40,786 nucleotides of DNA from Halanaerobiales bacterium (GCA_025451675.1 JANWJZ010000017.1:1-40786); one strand, 5' to 3'; shown: positions 30,443 to 37,469, numbered from the stretch's first letter. Notes: a model not told the origin generated them from the letters alone. Program-made: numbers and translations.

Positions 30443-30460
30443 ATTATTAAAAATACAATA

Positions 30461-30515
30461 AGGAAAGGAGAGCACGGCCCTGATGTATCTGACTGGATTT
30501 GACAGATACATCAGG
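30461..30515 (+). promoter_or_regulatory. SD plus 13-bp hairpin ahead of nucleoside hydrolase 2
   Basis: AGGAAAGGAG (30461-30470) is the only SD. Between it and the ATG at 30526 is a perfect hairpin, CCTGATGTATCTG (30479-30491) with CAGATACATCAGG (30503-30515). Linear SD-to-ATG spacing is 55 bases; folding out the hairpin leaves about 18. A rival ATG (30483) lies in the 5' arm. Confidence 0.7.
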
Positions 30516-30525
30516 CAAAATTATC

Positions 30526-31506
30526 ATGGAAAAGATAAAAATACGCAAGGTAATACTGGATGTGGATACTGGTTCTGATGATGCCATTGCCATTATGTGT
30601 GCAGTGAAGGCCGAAAGCATTCAGCTGGAAGCCATCTGTACTGTCTGGGGCAACCTTACTGTCGATAAGACAACCTTAAATACACTGGGGCTATGTGAAG
30701 CCCTGGGTGTTGATATCCCTGTCTATGCCGGCTGTCACAGGCCAATGGTAAAGGACAGGAGTCCATATCGGGATTTAGATAATGCCTATGAACCCCTCAT
30801 CGTTGACGGCAAAGAATTAAAGATACATTATGACCGGCTGGAGGGTATACCAGAGCCCACCAGGAAGGCCGGGTCACGCCATGCTGTACGCTTTTATTAC
30901 GATTATTTGACAGAAGCAACCGAACCTGTGACAATAATTGCTACCGGTCCCCTGACCAACCTGGGCTTTTTATTCCGGCTGGCACCCCATCTGGCTGAAA
31001 AAGTGGAGCAGTTGATCATCATGGGCGGAGGTGTGCATATCACCAATTCCAGCCGGGCAGGAGAGGCCAATATCTGGCATGATCCGGAAGCTTTACAGAT
31101 TATACTGGATACGGGAATCCATCCCCTGCTGGTACCCCTTGATGCTACCCATGCAGCAGCCTTGAATCTGGATGACTGTCAGAAACTGGAGAGTTTAGGT
31201 ACCTTTGCTGCCGAATTCACCGCTAAACTGGCGAGACAGAGGATTGAGTATGAGTCCGCCCGTTTTGGTGAATACCATAGTTTTTCTGCTATCCATGACG
31301 CCCTGGCTGTCTGTGCCAGTATTGATGAGAGTGTGCTTGAGGATGTGCAGGAGCTGGCCTGCAGGGTCGGCCTTTCCGGCAGTGTCGATGGAGATTTACT
31401 TATTGACCGCCGGGAGGTTCCGGAAGAGAAGGTCAATGTTTCCATCGCCTTATCTGCCAACAAAGAGAAATTTGTGGCCATGCTCTGTGAACTCTTTGCC
31501 AATTAA
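30526..31506 (+). CDS. Nucleoside hydrolase 2 (divergent subfamily)
   Basis: A 326-residue nucleoside hydrolase family member. The Ca site reads DVDTGSDD (12-19), where canonical enzymes have DxDPGxDD, so the Pro is Thr. CTVWGN replaces the usual VAGN/VVGN, and the ribose-binding segment is GEANIWHDPEA. His257-Asp258 (IHDALAV) is kept, so catalysis is plausible. It has an insert of about 20 residues near 70-100 relative to hydrolases 1 and 4. Its closest relative in the window is the next gene, suggesting local duplication. ATG 30526 is chosen from family alignment; an in-frame TTG at 30499 lies inside the hairpin and has no SD. Substrate is unknown and could be an unusual nucleoside. Confidence 0.9.
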   Translation: MEKIKIRKVILDVDTGSDDAIAIMCAVKAESIQLEAICTVWGNLTVDKTTLNTLGLCEALGVDIPVYAGCHRPMVKDRSPYRDLDNAYEPLIVDGKELKIHYDRLEGIPEPTRKAGSRHAVRFYYDYLTEATEPVTIIATGPLTNLGFLFRLAPHLAEKVEQLIIMGGGVHITNSSRAGEANIWHDPEALQIILDTGIHPLLVPLDATHAAALNLDDCQKLESLGTFAAEFTAKLARQRIEYESARFGEYHSFSAIHDALAVCASIDESVLEDVQELACRVGLSGSVDGDLLIDRREVPEEKVNVSIALSANKEKFVAMLCELFAN

Positions 31507-31541
31507 TTCTTTCTGACTATTTAAGTATAAAAATCATGAAG

Positions 31542-31578
31542 AAAGGAGTATATGGTACTATTCCAATAATAGGCCATA
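31542..31578 (+). promoter_or_regulatory. SD plus hairpin ahead of nucleoside hydrolase 3
   Basis: AAAGGAG (31542-31548) is followed by a hairpin, TATGG plus CTATT (31551-31562) pairing with AATAG plus CCATA (31568-31578), and only then the ATG at 31588. Linear spacing is 39 bases; folded spacing is about 11. A five-codon ORF starts at 31552 inside the hairpin. Confidence 0.65.
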
Positions 31579-31587
31579 GAAATAAAG

Positions 31588-32562
31588 ATGAAAAGGAAAG
31601 TTATACTTGATGTTGATACTGGTTCTGATGATGCCATAGCCATTATGACTGCCCTTTTATCTCCGGAAATAGAGGTAGTAGCCATCTGTACAGTCTGGGG
31701 AAATACTGCACTGGAGAATACCACGGAAAATACCCTGAGATTGCTTTCCCGTATGGGCCTGGAAATCCCGGTCTATGCCGGTGTACCGACAGCCCTGTCC
31801 AAATATCTCTCACCGGAAAGGGATGTGCCAGCCTTCATCGAGGCTGAAATTGATGGTGAGGTAGTTAAAATGCATGATGACCTCTTTGATCTACCTGCAC
31901 CTCATTATGCAAAAGAGGATTTGCCGGCTCCCTTCTTTTATATGGATTATCTATCAGAGGCAGAGGAACCGGTGGATATAGTGGCTGTTGGTCCCCTGAC
32001 CAACCTGGGCTTTGCCCTGTCCCTGAAACCTGATATTGTCTCCAGGATCAATAGCCTGACCATTATGGGTGGCGGTTATAATGTGGCCAATGTGACTGGT
32101 TCAGCGGAGGCCAATTTCTGGCATGACCCGGAGGCTGTCCAGATAATCCTGGATTCAGGGGTACACCCCACTATAGTACCTCTGGATGCTACCCATAAGG
32201 CCATTATCACTAAAGAGGAAATCAGCAAACTGCGGGTCAGTGATAATTTCTGCAGCAATTTTGCCGCAGATTTAATGGAACAGCGGGTCCTGGTTCATTC
32301 TGAAGTGCAGCCCCTGTATTTGCCGGATTCGGCAACAGTCCATGATGCTTTAGCAGTGGCTGCCCTGGTAGACCGGGAGGTCCTGCAGGATGTAAGGGAA
32401 GTGAACCTGAATATCTGCTTTACCGGTGCTGGAGAAGGCCATTGTGTTATTGACCGCCGGGAGGCCCCTGCGGAGAGTAACTGCAGCTTTGCCTTTTCTG
32501 CTGACCGGGAGCGTTTTGTCAATTTCCTCATCGAGACCTTTAAAAATTTCAAAGAAAGGTGA
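31588..32562 (+). CDS. Nucleoside hydrolase 3 (divergent subfamily, paralogue of 2)
   Basis: A 324-residue paralogue of the preceding gene with the same diagnostic changes: DVDTGSDD at 8-15, CTVWGN, and AEANFWHDPEA. His252-Asp253 (VHDALAV) and the Thr/Asp residues around PLDATHKA are kept. Both proteins share VPLDATH, DYLSEAEEPV-type and PLTNLGF segments, supporting a tandem duplication followed by divergence. No signal peptide, so cytoplasmic. The stop overlaps the region holding the SD of the TrpF-like gene. Why two such paralogues are kept side by side is not explained by known pathways; different substrates are the simplest idea. Confidence 0.9.
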   Translation: MKRKVILDVDTGSDDAIAIMTALLSPEIEVVAICTVWGNTALENTTENTLRLLSRMGLEIPVYAGVPTALSKYLSPERDVPAFIEAEIDGEVVKMHDDLFDLPAPHYAKEDLPAPFFYMDYLSEAEEPVDIVAVGPLTNLGFALSLKPDIVSRINSLTIMGGGYNVANVTGSAEANFWHDPEAVQIILDSGVHPTIVPLDATHKAIITKEEISKLRVSDNFCSNFAADLMEQRVLVHSEVQPLYLPDSATVHDALAVAALVDREVLQDVREVNLNICFTGAGEGHCVIDRREAPAESNCSFAFSADRERFVNFLIETFKNFKER

Positions 32563-32571
32563 TCATGAGTA

Positions 32572-33246
32572 ATGGAAACCCAAATCTATTCAATTCAGAC
32601 TGTTGAGGAGGCCCTGGCCTGTATAGAGGCCGGAGCGGACCGTATCGGTTTACTGGTCGGCCCCCATGACGGGCCCTTCCCCTGTGCAATAGATGAAGAG
32701 ACGGCAAAAGAAATATTTACTGCCATTGGCGATAAGGCGGTCAAGGTTTTAATATCTGTAATGGATGATGAAGATGAGATAATTGCCCAGGTGAAGAGGT
32801 TGAAGCCGGATGTATTACACCTATGTGCCAATTATGAGGGTAACCCGGCTTTCAGGGAAAAACTCCGCCAAGAGGCCCCGGATGTTTTACTGATGGAGGC
32901 AGTGGGAGTGACCGGCCCGGAAGCCATAGAAGTAGCCAGGGAGAAGGCTAAATTTGCCGATATGCTTATTCTGGATACAGTTTCTGCCACCGTACCGGGT
33001 GTCGGTGCTGCCGGTGTAACCCATGATTGGGATATCAGCCGCCAGATAGTGGAGTCCGTTGATATACCGGTTATATTGGCTGGAGGCCTGGGCCCTGATA
33101 ATGTGGAGGAAGCCATTAAATATGTACGGCCCTTTGGTGTTGACTCCCTGACCAGGACCAGTGTGGTGAAGGACGGCAAGATTATCCGCAAGGATATTGA
33201 ACTGGTGAGGCAATTCTGCGAGAGGGCTAAGAATGCGGTTAAGTAA
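32572..33246 (+). CDS. TrpF-like (phosphoribosylanthranilate isomerase-like) barrel protein of unknown function
   Basis: A 224-residue (beta/alpha)8 barrel. The TrpF pattern is clear: VEEALACIEAGADRIGLLV near the start, LILDTVS with the general-acid Asp (D135), THDW, PVILAGGLGPDNVEEAI and YVRPFGVD. However the N-terminal KICG motif with the catalytic Cys reads QIYSI here (Tyr6 in place of Cys), the usual KRY after strand 2 is absent, and SSGVE of the phosphate site reads SLTRT. Tryptophan synthesis is therefore unlikely, and no trp genes are nearby. It sits between nucleoside hydrolases and a PfkB kinase, overlapping the latter by 14 bases. It may isomerise a pentose or pentose phosphate (inference). 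Confidence 0.82.
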   Translation: METQIYSIQTVEEALACIEAGADRIGLLVGPHDGPFPCAIDEETAKEIFTAIGDKAVKVLISVMDDEDEIIAQVKRLKPDVLHLCANYEGNPAFREKLRQEAPDVLLMEAVGVTGPEAIEVAREKAKFADMLILDTVSATVPGVGAAGVTHDWDISRQIVESVDIPVILAGGLGPDNVEEAIKYVRPFGVDSLTRTSVVKDGKIIRKDIELVRQFCERAKNAVK

Positions 33247-34240
33247 TATACAGGATAATCTAAAGGATTATGAAATAATCTGTGTCGGCGACTTATGCGC
33301 AGATTTAATCATCCCCTATGGGGAAACCAGGAGAATACTGGAAATGATGCAAAGGAATCCCGCCTGTGGGGAAAAGGAACAGGTACTTTTCCGCAGCGGA
33401 GGGAGTATAGGAAATACGGCAAAAATCCTGGGCAAGCTGAAACAGCACCCTATTCTTATTGCTGATCTGGCCAGTGACCAGATTGGGGATTTTCTGAAGA
33501 AAGAGATGGAGAATCATGGAGTAAATATGGAGTATTCCTATATCAGCGATAGGGGCTCATATCTCTGTATTGCAGTACTTGATGCCGATAATGAGCGGAC
33601 CATGTTTGTCTGGATTCCCCCCTGGTCCCGTCTGGACAGGTTTACAGAGGAATCCTTTCCGGAGGAGTTATTTTTAAAACCGGCCATCGTTTTTTCCAGC
33701 GGTATGGTCCTGCACAGTGATATAGAGAGTGGGAAGGCGGTTATAGAATTCTTTAAAAAGATGAAGCAGAATCAGTCTGTGCTGGTTTTTGACCTCAATC
33801 TCCGGGCCGAGTCCTACGGATTCGATCCGGAACGCAGGGCGCTATTTATGGAGATGCTGGATTATGTAGATATAATCCTGGGCTCAGGGATAGAAGAATT
33901 TGGCCAGATAACGGGGAAAAGTGACCTATACGAAGCAGTAAAGGCCCTGGCCAGGAAAGACCGTTGGGTTATAGCCCGTGGCGGCAAGGACCCTGTCCTG
34001 GTCCAGGATGGCTTTGACATCAGCCTTGTTGAAACAGAAAGGGTAAAGCCGGTTACTACAGTGGGAGCAGGGGATACCTTTAATGCCGCCTTCCTGATGG
34101 CCTTACGCCAGGGATATGGGCTTTCCCATTGCGTGGCATTTGCCAATAAAATCGCCGCCCATATGATAAGCAGTCCAGAGCATCTGGCTGTACCGGTTAA
34201 TGCCCGGGAACTGCTGGAGAGTATAGGAATAGAAGGTTAG
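33233..34240 (+). CDS. PfkB-family carbohydrate kinase
   Basis: 335 residues of the ribokinase superfamily. EIICVGDLCADLIIPYGE opens the fold, SGGSIGNTAKILGKL stands for the family signature 1, and VTTVGAGDTFNAAFLMAL is signature 2 with the catalytic Asp281. It differs clearly from the RbsK at 23640, for example in the VFDLNLRAESYG and FVWIPPWSRLDR segments, so a different sugar or nucleoside substrate is likely. The start codon lies within the TrpF-like gene behind GAGAGG, so the two are co-translated. Candidate substrates are the product of the TrpF-like protein, a deoxyribose, or a modified ribose (inference). Confidence 0.9.
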   Translation: MRLSNIQDNLKDYEIICVGDLCADLIIPYGETRRILEMMQRNPACGEKEQVLFRSGGSIGNTAKILGKLKQHPILIADLASDQIGDFLKKEMENHGVNMEYSYISDRGSYLCIAVLDADNERTMFVWIPPWSRLDRFTEESFPEELFLKPAIVFSSGMVLHSDIESGKAVIEFFKKMKQNQSVLVFDLNLRAESYGFDPERRALFMEMLDYVDIILGSGIEEFGQITGKSDLYEAVKALARKDRWVIARGGKDPVLVQDGFDISLVETERVKPVTTVGAGDTFNAAFLMALRQGYGLSHCVAFANKIAAHMISSPEHLAVPVNARELLESIGIEG

Positions 34241-34276
34241 GTACTTACCAGTATTTGAGAAAGGAGATAAAAGAGC

Positions 34277-35209
34277 GTGAAAAGGAAGATCATACTGGAT
34301 TGTGATCCAGGTCATGATGATGCAATCGCCATAATGCTGGCAGGGAAAAATCCTGCTATAGATTTGCTGGGCATTACCATCGTTGCCGGTAATCAGACCC
34401 TGGATAAGACGGTGAAGAATGCCCTGAATGTTTGTCAGTACTTAGATATAGATGTACCTGTTTACAGGGGCTGTGACCGGCCTATGGTGCGGGAAAAACA
34501 GGTGATTAGCAGTGAAATCCATGGGGAAACCGGGCTGGATGGGCCGGTTTTTGACCCGCTGGCCAGAGAGGAAGAAAAGGAACATGCCGTAGAATTTATA
34601 ATCAAAACACTGCGGGAATCAGACGGGGATATAACATTAGTGCCCACAGGCCCCCTGACCAATATTGCCATGGCCATGCGCCTGGCCCCGGATATTGTCC
34701 CCAAAATCCAGGAAATCGTATTGATGGGTGGCTGCTACCAGCTGGGTAACGTTACCCCGGCAGCGGAATTCAATATATTCGTGGATGCGGAAGCTGCTCA
34801 TGTGGTCTTTACCAGCGGCCGGCCGGTAACCATGGTGGGGCTGGATGTGACCCGGAAGGTATTATGTTATCCGGAAATTATAGAGCGGATGGCAACTATC
34901 AAGAACAGGGCTTCCTCCCTCTTCTGTGACCTGATGCTCTTCTTTAATAAGACCCAGAAGGAGGTCTTTGGCTGGGATGGCGGCCCCCTTCATGACCCTG
35001 TTACCATTGCCAGCCTGTTGAATCCGGAACTCCTGGTTACAAAGCCCATGTATACAGAAATTGACATCCGGAGTGTACAGAGTTATGGCCGGACCAATTG
35101 TGATTATTTTAATGTCACCGGTAAGGCGCCCAATTCCAATGTAGCAATAGATATAGATGTTGATTTATTCTGGGATATAATAGAAGAAGGAATAAGGAAT
35201 TACAGCTGA
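34277..35209 (+). CDS. Nucleoside hydrolase 4 (canonical subfamily)
   Basis: 310 residues, close in type to hydrolase 1: DCDPGHDD at 8-15, [10 protein letters not shown], the ribose-site [11 protein letters not shown], and His239-Asp240 in PLHDP. It has all residues expected for an active inosine-uridine-type hydrolase. The GTG start follows AAAGGAG by 11 bases. It is the fourth hydrolase of the island. A perfect 14-bp palindrome of the LacI operator type lies within its coding sequence at 34744-34757. Confidence 0.94.
   Translation: MKRKIILDCDPGHDDAIAIMLAGKNPAIDLLGITIVAGNQTLDKTVKNALNVCQYLDIDVPVYRGCDRPMVREKQVISSEIHGETGLDGPVFDPLAREEEKEHAVEFIIKTLRESDGDITLVPTGPLTNIAMAMRLAPDIVPKIQEIVLMGGCYQLGNVTPAAEFNIFVDAEAAHVVFTSGRPVTMVGLDVTRKVLCYPEIIERMATIKNRASSLFCDLMLFFNKTQKEVFGWDGGPLHDPVTIASLLNPELLVTKPMYTEIDIRSVQSYGRTNCDYFNVTGKAPNSNVAIDIDVDLFWDIIEEGIRNYS
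34744..34757. promoter_or_regulatory. Intragenic LacI-type palindrome
   Basis: GGGTAACGTTACCC is a perfect 14-bp palindrome with the same AACGTT core and flanking GG/CC as the operators at 22465 and 23546. It encodes the conserved GNVTP segment, so chance is possible. Confidence 0.35.
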
Positions 35210-35238
35210 TATGAGTCGCAGTTGATGTAAGTTCATTG

Positions 35239-35278
35239 CCAGCTAATTTTCAGGGAATATCATTCTGGAATTGGCTGG
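35239..35278 (+). repeat. Hairpin between nucleoside hydrolase 4 and the YczE-type gene
   Basis: CCAGCTAATT (35239-35248) pairs with AATTGGCTGG (35269-35278) through one G-T wobble, with an inner CAG/CTG. No T run follows. The role is unknown. Confidence 0.45.
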
Positions 35279-35310
35279 CTAATCTATGTTCAGGAAAAGA
35301 GGTTGTAGCA

Positions 35311-35916
35311 ATGAATATGAATAAGAAGAATAAGATGATAAGGCGGCTATTAATTGTTGTCCTGGGTTCTATTATCATGAGTGCAGGCATCAGCTTTTAT
35401 TTAAAGGCAGGCTATGGGGCAGATCCCCTGTCAGTGTTTATATCAGGGCTGGCAAAAATAACAGGAATAACCTATGGAAGGGCCTCTGCCTCCTTTATGT
35501 TGATGCTGGCGGTTTTGATGTTTTTCCTGGATAGGAGGCGCCTGGGTGCAGGGACAATCATGAATGCCCTGCTGGTTGGTATATTTGTGGATATTTTCAT
35601 GCTCTTTGATATCTTTGCCCTCCTGCCCCTTTCTTTTGCACCAGTGCTTTTACTGGCCGCTATAGTGGTTACGGGTATCGGCCTGGGTGTTTATATCTCG
35701 GCCGGCCTGGGCGAAGGGGCCTCTGATGCCATGATGATTTACCTGCATAATAAATTTAATCTCCAGGTTCGCTGGGTCAGGATGCTAATGGATTTCATAT
35801 ATTTAATATTGGGTGCTTTATTGGGCGGCCAGCTGGGGATTGGTACTGTACTGAGTATGCTCTTTACTGGAATTATTATCGATAAAACCCTTACCTTTAT
35901 GCAGAAATTTGTCTGA
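35311..35916 (+). CDS. YczE/YitT-type integral membrane protein
   Basis: 201 residues with about five membrane helices. LGSIIMSAGISFYLKAGYGADPLSVFISGL and GLGVYISAGLGEGASDAMM form the internal repeat seen in YczE/YyaS/YitT proteins, whose function is poorly defined. The ATG at 35311 follows AAGAGGTTG at a good distance; an in-frame TTG at 35236 is rejected for lack of an SD. It lies after the last nucleoside hydrolase and before the GntR regulator on the same strand, so it may move a base, sugar or nucleoside in or out (inference only). Confidence 0.85.
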   Translation: MNMNKKNKMIRRLLIVVLGSIIMSAGISFYLKAGYGADPLSVFISGLAKITGITYGRASASFMLMLAVLMFFLDRRRLGAGTIMNALLVGIFVDIFMLFDIFALLPLSFAPVLLLAAIVVTGIGLGVYISAGLGEGASDAMMIYLHNKFNLQVRWVRMLMDFIYLILGALLGGQLGIGTVLSMLFTGIIIDKTLTFMQKFV

Positions 35917-35954
35917 TTTTCGGGGGAAAATTTTATCTGATTTACAGGGGAAAT
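35912..35954. repeat. Imperfect 19-bp direct repeat before the GntR-family gene
   Basis: TCTGATTTTCGGGGGAAAA (35912-35930) and TCTGATTTACAGGGGAAAT (35936-35954) match at 15 of 19 bases, offset by 24 bp. The first copy includes the stop of the YczE-type gene. A TATAAT lies downstream at 35987. Confidence 0.7.
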
Positions 35955-36022
35955 AGTCATGGATTTTTTTGTTGACAAAAGTATGATATAATATAAGAGG
36001 ATTATCTATAAGAGGTGCAAAT

Positions 36023-36724
36023 ATGACAAAATGGAATATTTCCCCTGTTAATTCATATAGTTATGAACCATTGCGCATACAGGTCTATAATGTCCTCCGT
36101 GAGGCCATTGTCAATGGCGAATTCATGCCAGATGAAAAGTTAACCGAGCTGGAGATTGCAGAACACCTGAGTGTGAGCAGGACTCCAGTCCGGGAGGCTT
36201 TCCGGATGCTGGAACAGGAAGAACTGATTACCATTATTCCCCAGCAGGGTGTTTTTGTCTCCGGCATTAAGTCCAGGAAGGAGATAGATGATCTCTTCCG
36301 GGTCCGGGTGGAACTGGAGGGCCTGGCGGCCTACCTGGCAGCCAGGAATATCAATGAAGAGCAAATTAAGCAGTTGAAAAAATATGCTGAAGAGATTGAA
36401 CAGTGTATTGAGGAGAACGATCTGAAAGGCTGTGTAAGAATCGATATTGCCTTTCACCGGATTATTAAGGAGGCTTCCGCCAATAAATGGCTGGAAAGGT
36501 TCCTGGATAATTTATTTATGCAGGCCACCCGGTTCAGGATGAAAAGCCTGGCTCAGGAAGGGCGGATGGTCAATGCCCTGAATGAACACAGGAGGCTGGG
36601 CGAGGCTATTACCAGGGGTGAAGCAGAACTGGCCAGGAGATATATGGAGGAACATATCCAGGCCGCCTGGAAGAGCATACTGGCTGTATTTGAGGAGGAG
36701 CATAAAGACCAAAAAGGGGTTTGA
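36023..36724 (+). CDS. GntR-family (FCD subfamily) transcriptional regulator
   Basis: A 233-residue regulator. An N-terminal winged helix at about 15-75 (VLREAIVNGEFMPDEKLTE, then LSVSRTPVREAFRMLEQEEL) is followed by an all-helical FCD ligand domain (VRVELEGLAAYLAA, IAFHRIIKEASANKWL, NEHRRLGEAI) with the usual Asp/His metal-site residues. FCD regulators commonly sense sugar acids or carboxylates. It ends the nucleoside island and may control it or the YczE-type gene. A TATAAT at 35987-35992 probably serves it, although the TTGACA at 35972 is only 9 bases away. SD AAGAGGTGC is upstream. Confidence 0.92.
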   Translation: MTKWNISPVNSYSYEPLRIQVYNVLREAIVNGEFMPDEKLTELEIAEHLSVSRTPVREAFRMLEQEELITIIPQQGVFVSGIKSRKEIDDLFRVRVELEGLAAYLAARNINEEQIKQLKKYAEEIEQCIEENDLKGCVRIDIAFHRIIKEASANKWLERFLDNLFMQATRFRMKSLAQEGRMVNALNEHRRLGEAITRGEAELARRYMEEHIQAAWKSILAVFEEEHKDQKGV

Positions 36725-36753
36725 TTTTTCCTTTCGATTTTGTTATAATAAAT

Positions 36754-36783
36754 AACCGGACAGCAGAAAGATGCCGGTTTTTA
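36754..36783 (+). terminator. Terminator after the GntR-family gene
   Basis: AACCGG-A-CA (36754-36762) pairs with TGCCGGTT (36772-36779) with one bulge, followed by a short T run. Confidence 0.7.
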
Positions 36784-36807
36784 GCAATAAAAATTCTCTG
36801 TACACAC

Positions 36808-36836
36808 TTGACAATAAAACAGGATAATGTTAAACT
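36808..36836 (+). promoter_or_regulatory. Promoter of the tRNA-Arg/tadA unit
   Basis: TTGACA (36808-36813), a 17-base spacer, TAAACT (36831-36836); the tRNA begins 24 bases later. Confidence 0.85.
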
Positions 36837-36859
36837 GTATTAGTCAGGTGTTGCTATAT

Positions 36860-36936
<77 letters not shown>

Positions 36937-36957
36937 TTTTATTTAAAGTAAATTCAC

Positions 36958-36989
36958 AGGAGGACTTGCACAGACGTGTAAGTTTTTAT
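36958..36989 (+). promoter_or_regulatory. SD plus hairpin ahead of tadA
   Basis: AGGAGG (36958-36963) is followed by a 7-bp hairpin, CTTGCAC (36965-36971) with GTGTAAG (36976-36982, one G-T wobble), and then the ATG at 36990. Linear spacing is 26 bases; folded spacing is 8, the usual optimum. Confidence 0.65.
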
Positions 36990-37469
36990 ATGCATAATGA
37001 TGAGTTTTATATGAAACTTGCCATAGCAGAAGCTGAGAAGGCCCTGGAGATTAAGGAAGTCCCTGTCGGGGCCGTAGTTATCTGTGACGGCAGGGTGGTT
37101 GGCCGCGGTTATAACCTGCGGGAGAAGGAACAGGATCCGACTGCTCATGCCGAGCTGATTGCCATAAGGGACGCTGCCCGGAATTTAAAGAGCTGGCGTC
37201 TGGATAATTGTGATCTTTATGTAACCCTGGAACCCTGCCCCATGTGTGCAGGGGCCATAGTTCAGGCCCGGATCAGGAGGCTGGTCTTCGGTGCCTATGA
37301 CCCCAAGTCTGGTGCAACTGGCAGCCTTTACAATATTGTAGAGGATGAAAGGTTGAATCACCAGCTGAGTGAGTTAAAAGGGGGAGTCCTGGCTGAGGAA
37401 ATCAGCCAGATGCTGAAAAGTTTTTTTAAAAAACTGAGAGATAGTAAACCCATCGGGAAGGGTGGGTGA
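36990..37469 (+). CDS. tadA: tRNA-specific adenosine deaminase
   Basis: 159 residues from ATG 36990. TadA deaminates A34 of tRNA-Arg(ACG) to inosine so that it can read CGU, CGC and CGA. The zinc/catalytic motifs are H53-A-E55 (TAHAELIAI) and P82-C83-P-M-C86, with VPVGAVV and the C-terminal RIRRLVFGAYDPKSGA. An in-frame TTG at 36966 is 2 bases from the SD and lies in the hairpin arm, so ATG 36990 is preferred. The last 14 bases are also the first 14 of the next tRNA gene. It resembles the B. subtilis order tadA, SRP RNA, dnaX. Confidence 0.95.
   Translation: MHNDEFYMKLAIAEAEKALEIKEVPVGAVVICDGRVVGRGYNLREKEQDPTAHAELIAIRDAARNLKSWRLDNCDLYVTLEPCPMCAGAIVQARIRRLVFGAYDPKSGATGSLYNIVEDERLNHQLSELKGGVLAEEISQMLKSFFKKLRDSKPIGKGG

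Noticed and set aside
22355-30525. Purine, preQ1 or other nucleobase riboswitch in front of the nucleoside genes
   Set aside because: The gaps were read for the purine aptamer core and similar motifs and none was found; only operators and hairpins are present.
35972-35992. TTGACA and TATAAT together before the GntR gene as a standard promoter
   Set aside because: The spacer is only 9 bases, far from the usual 17, so only the TATAAT is kept as a possible -10 box.
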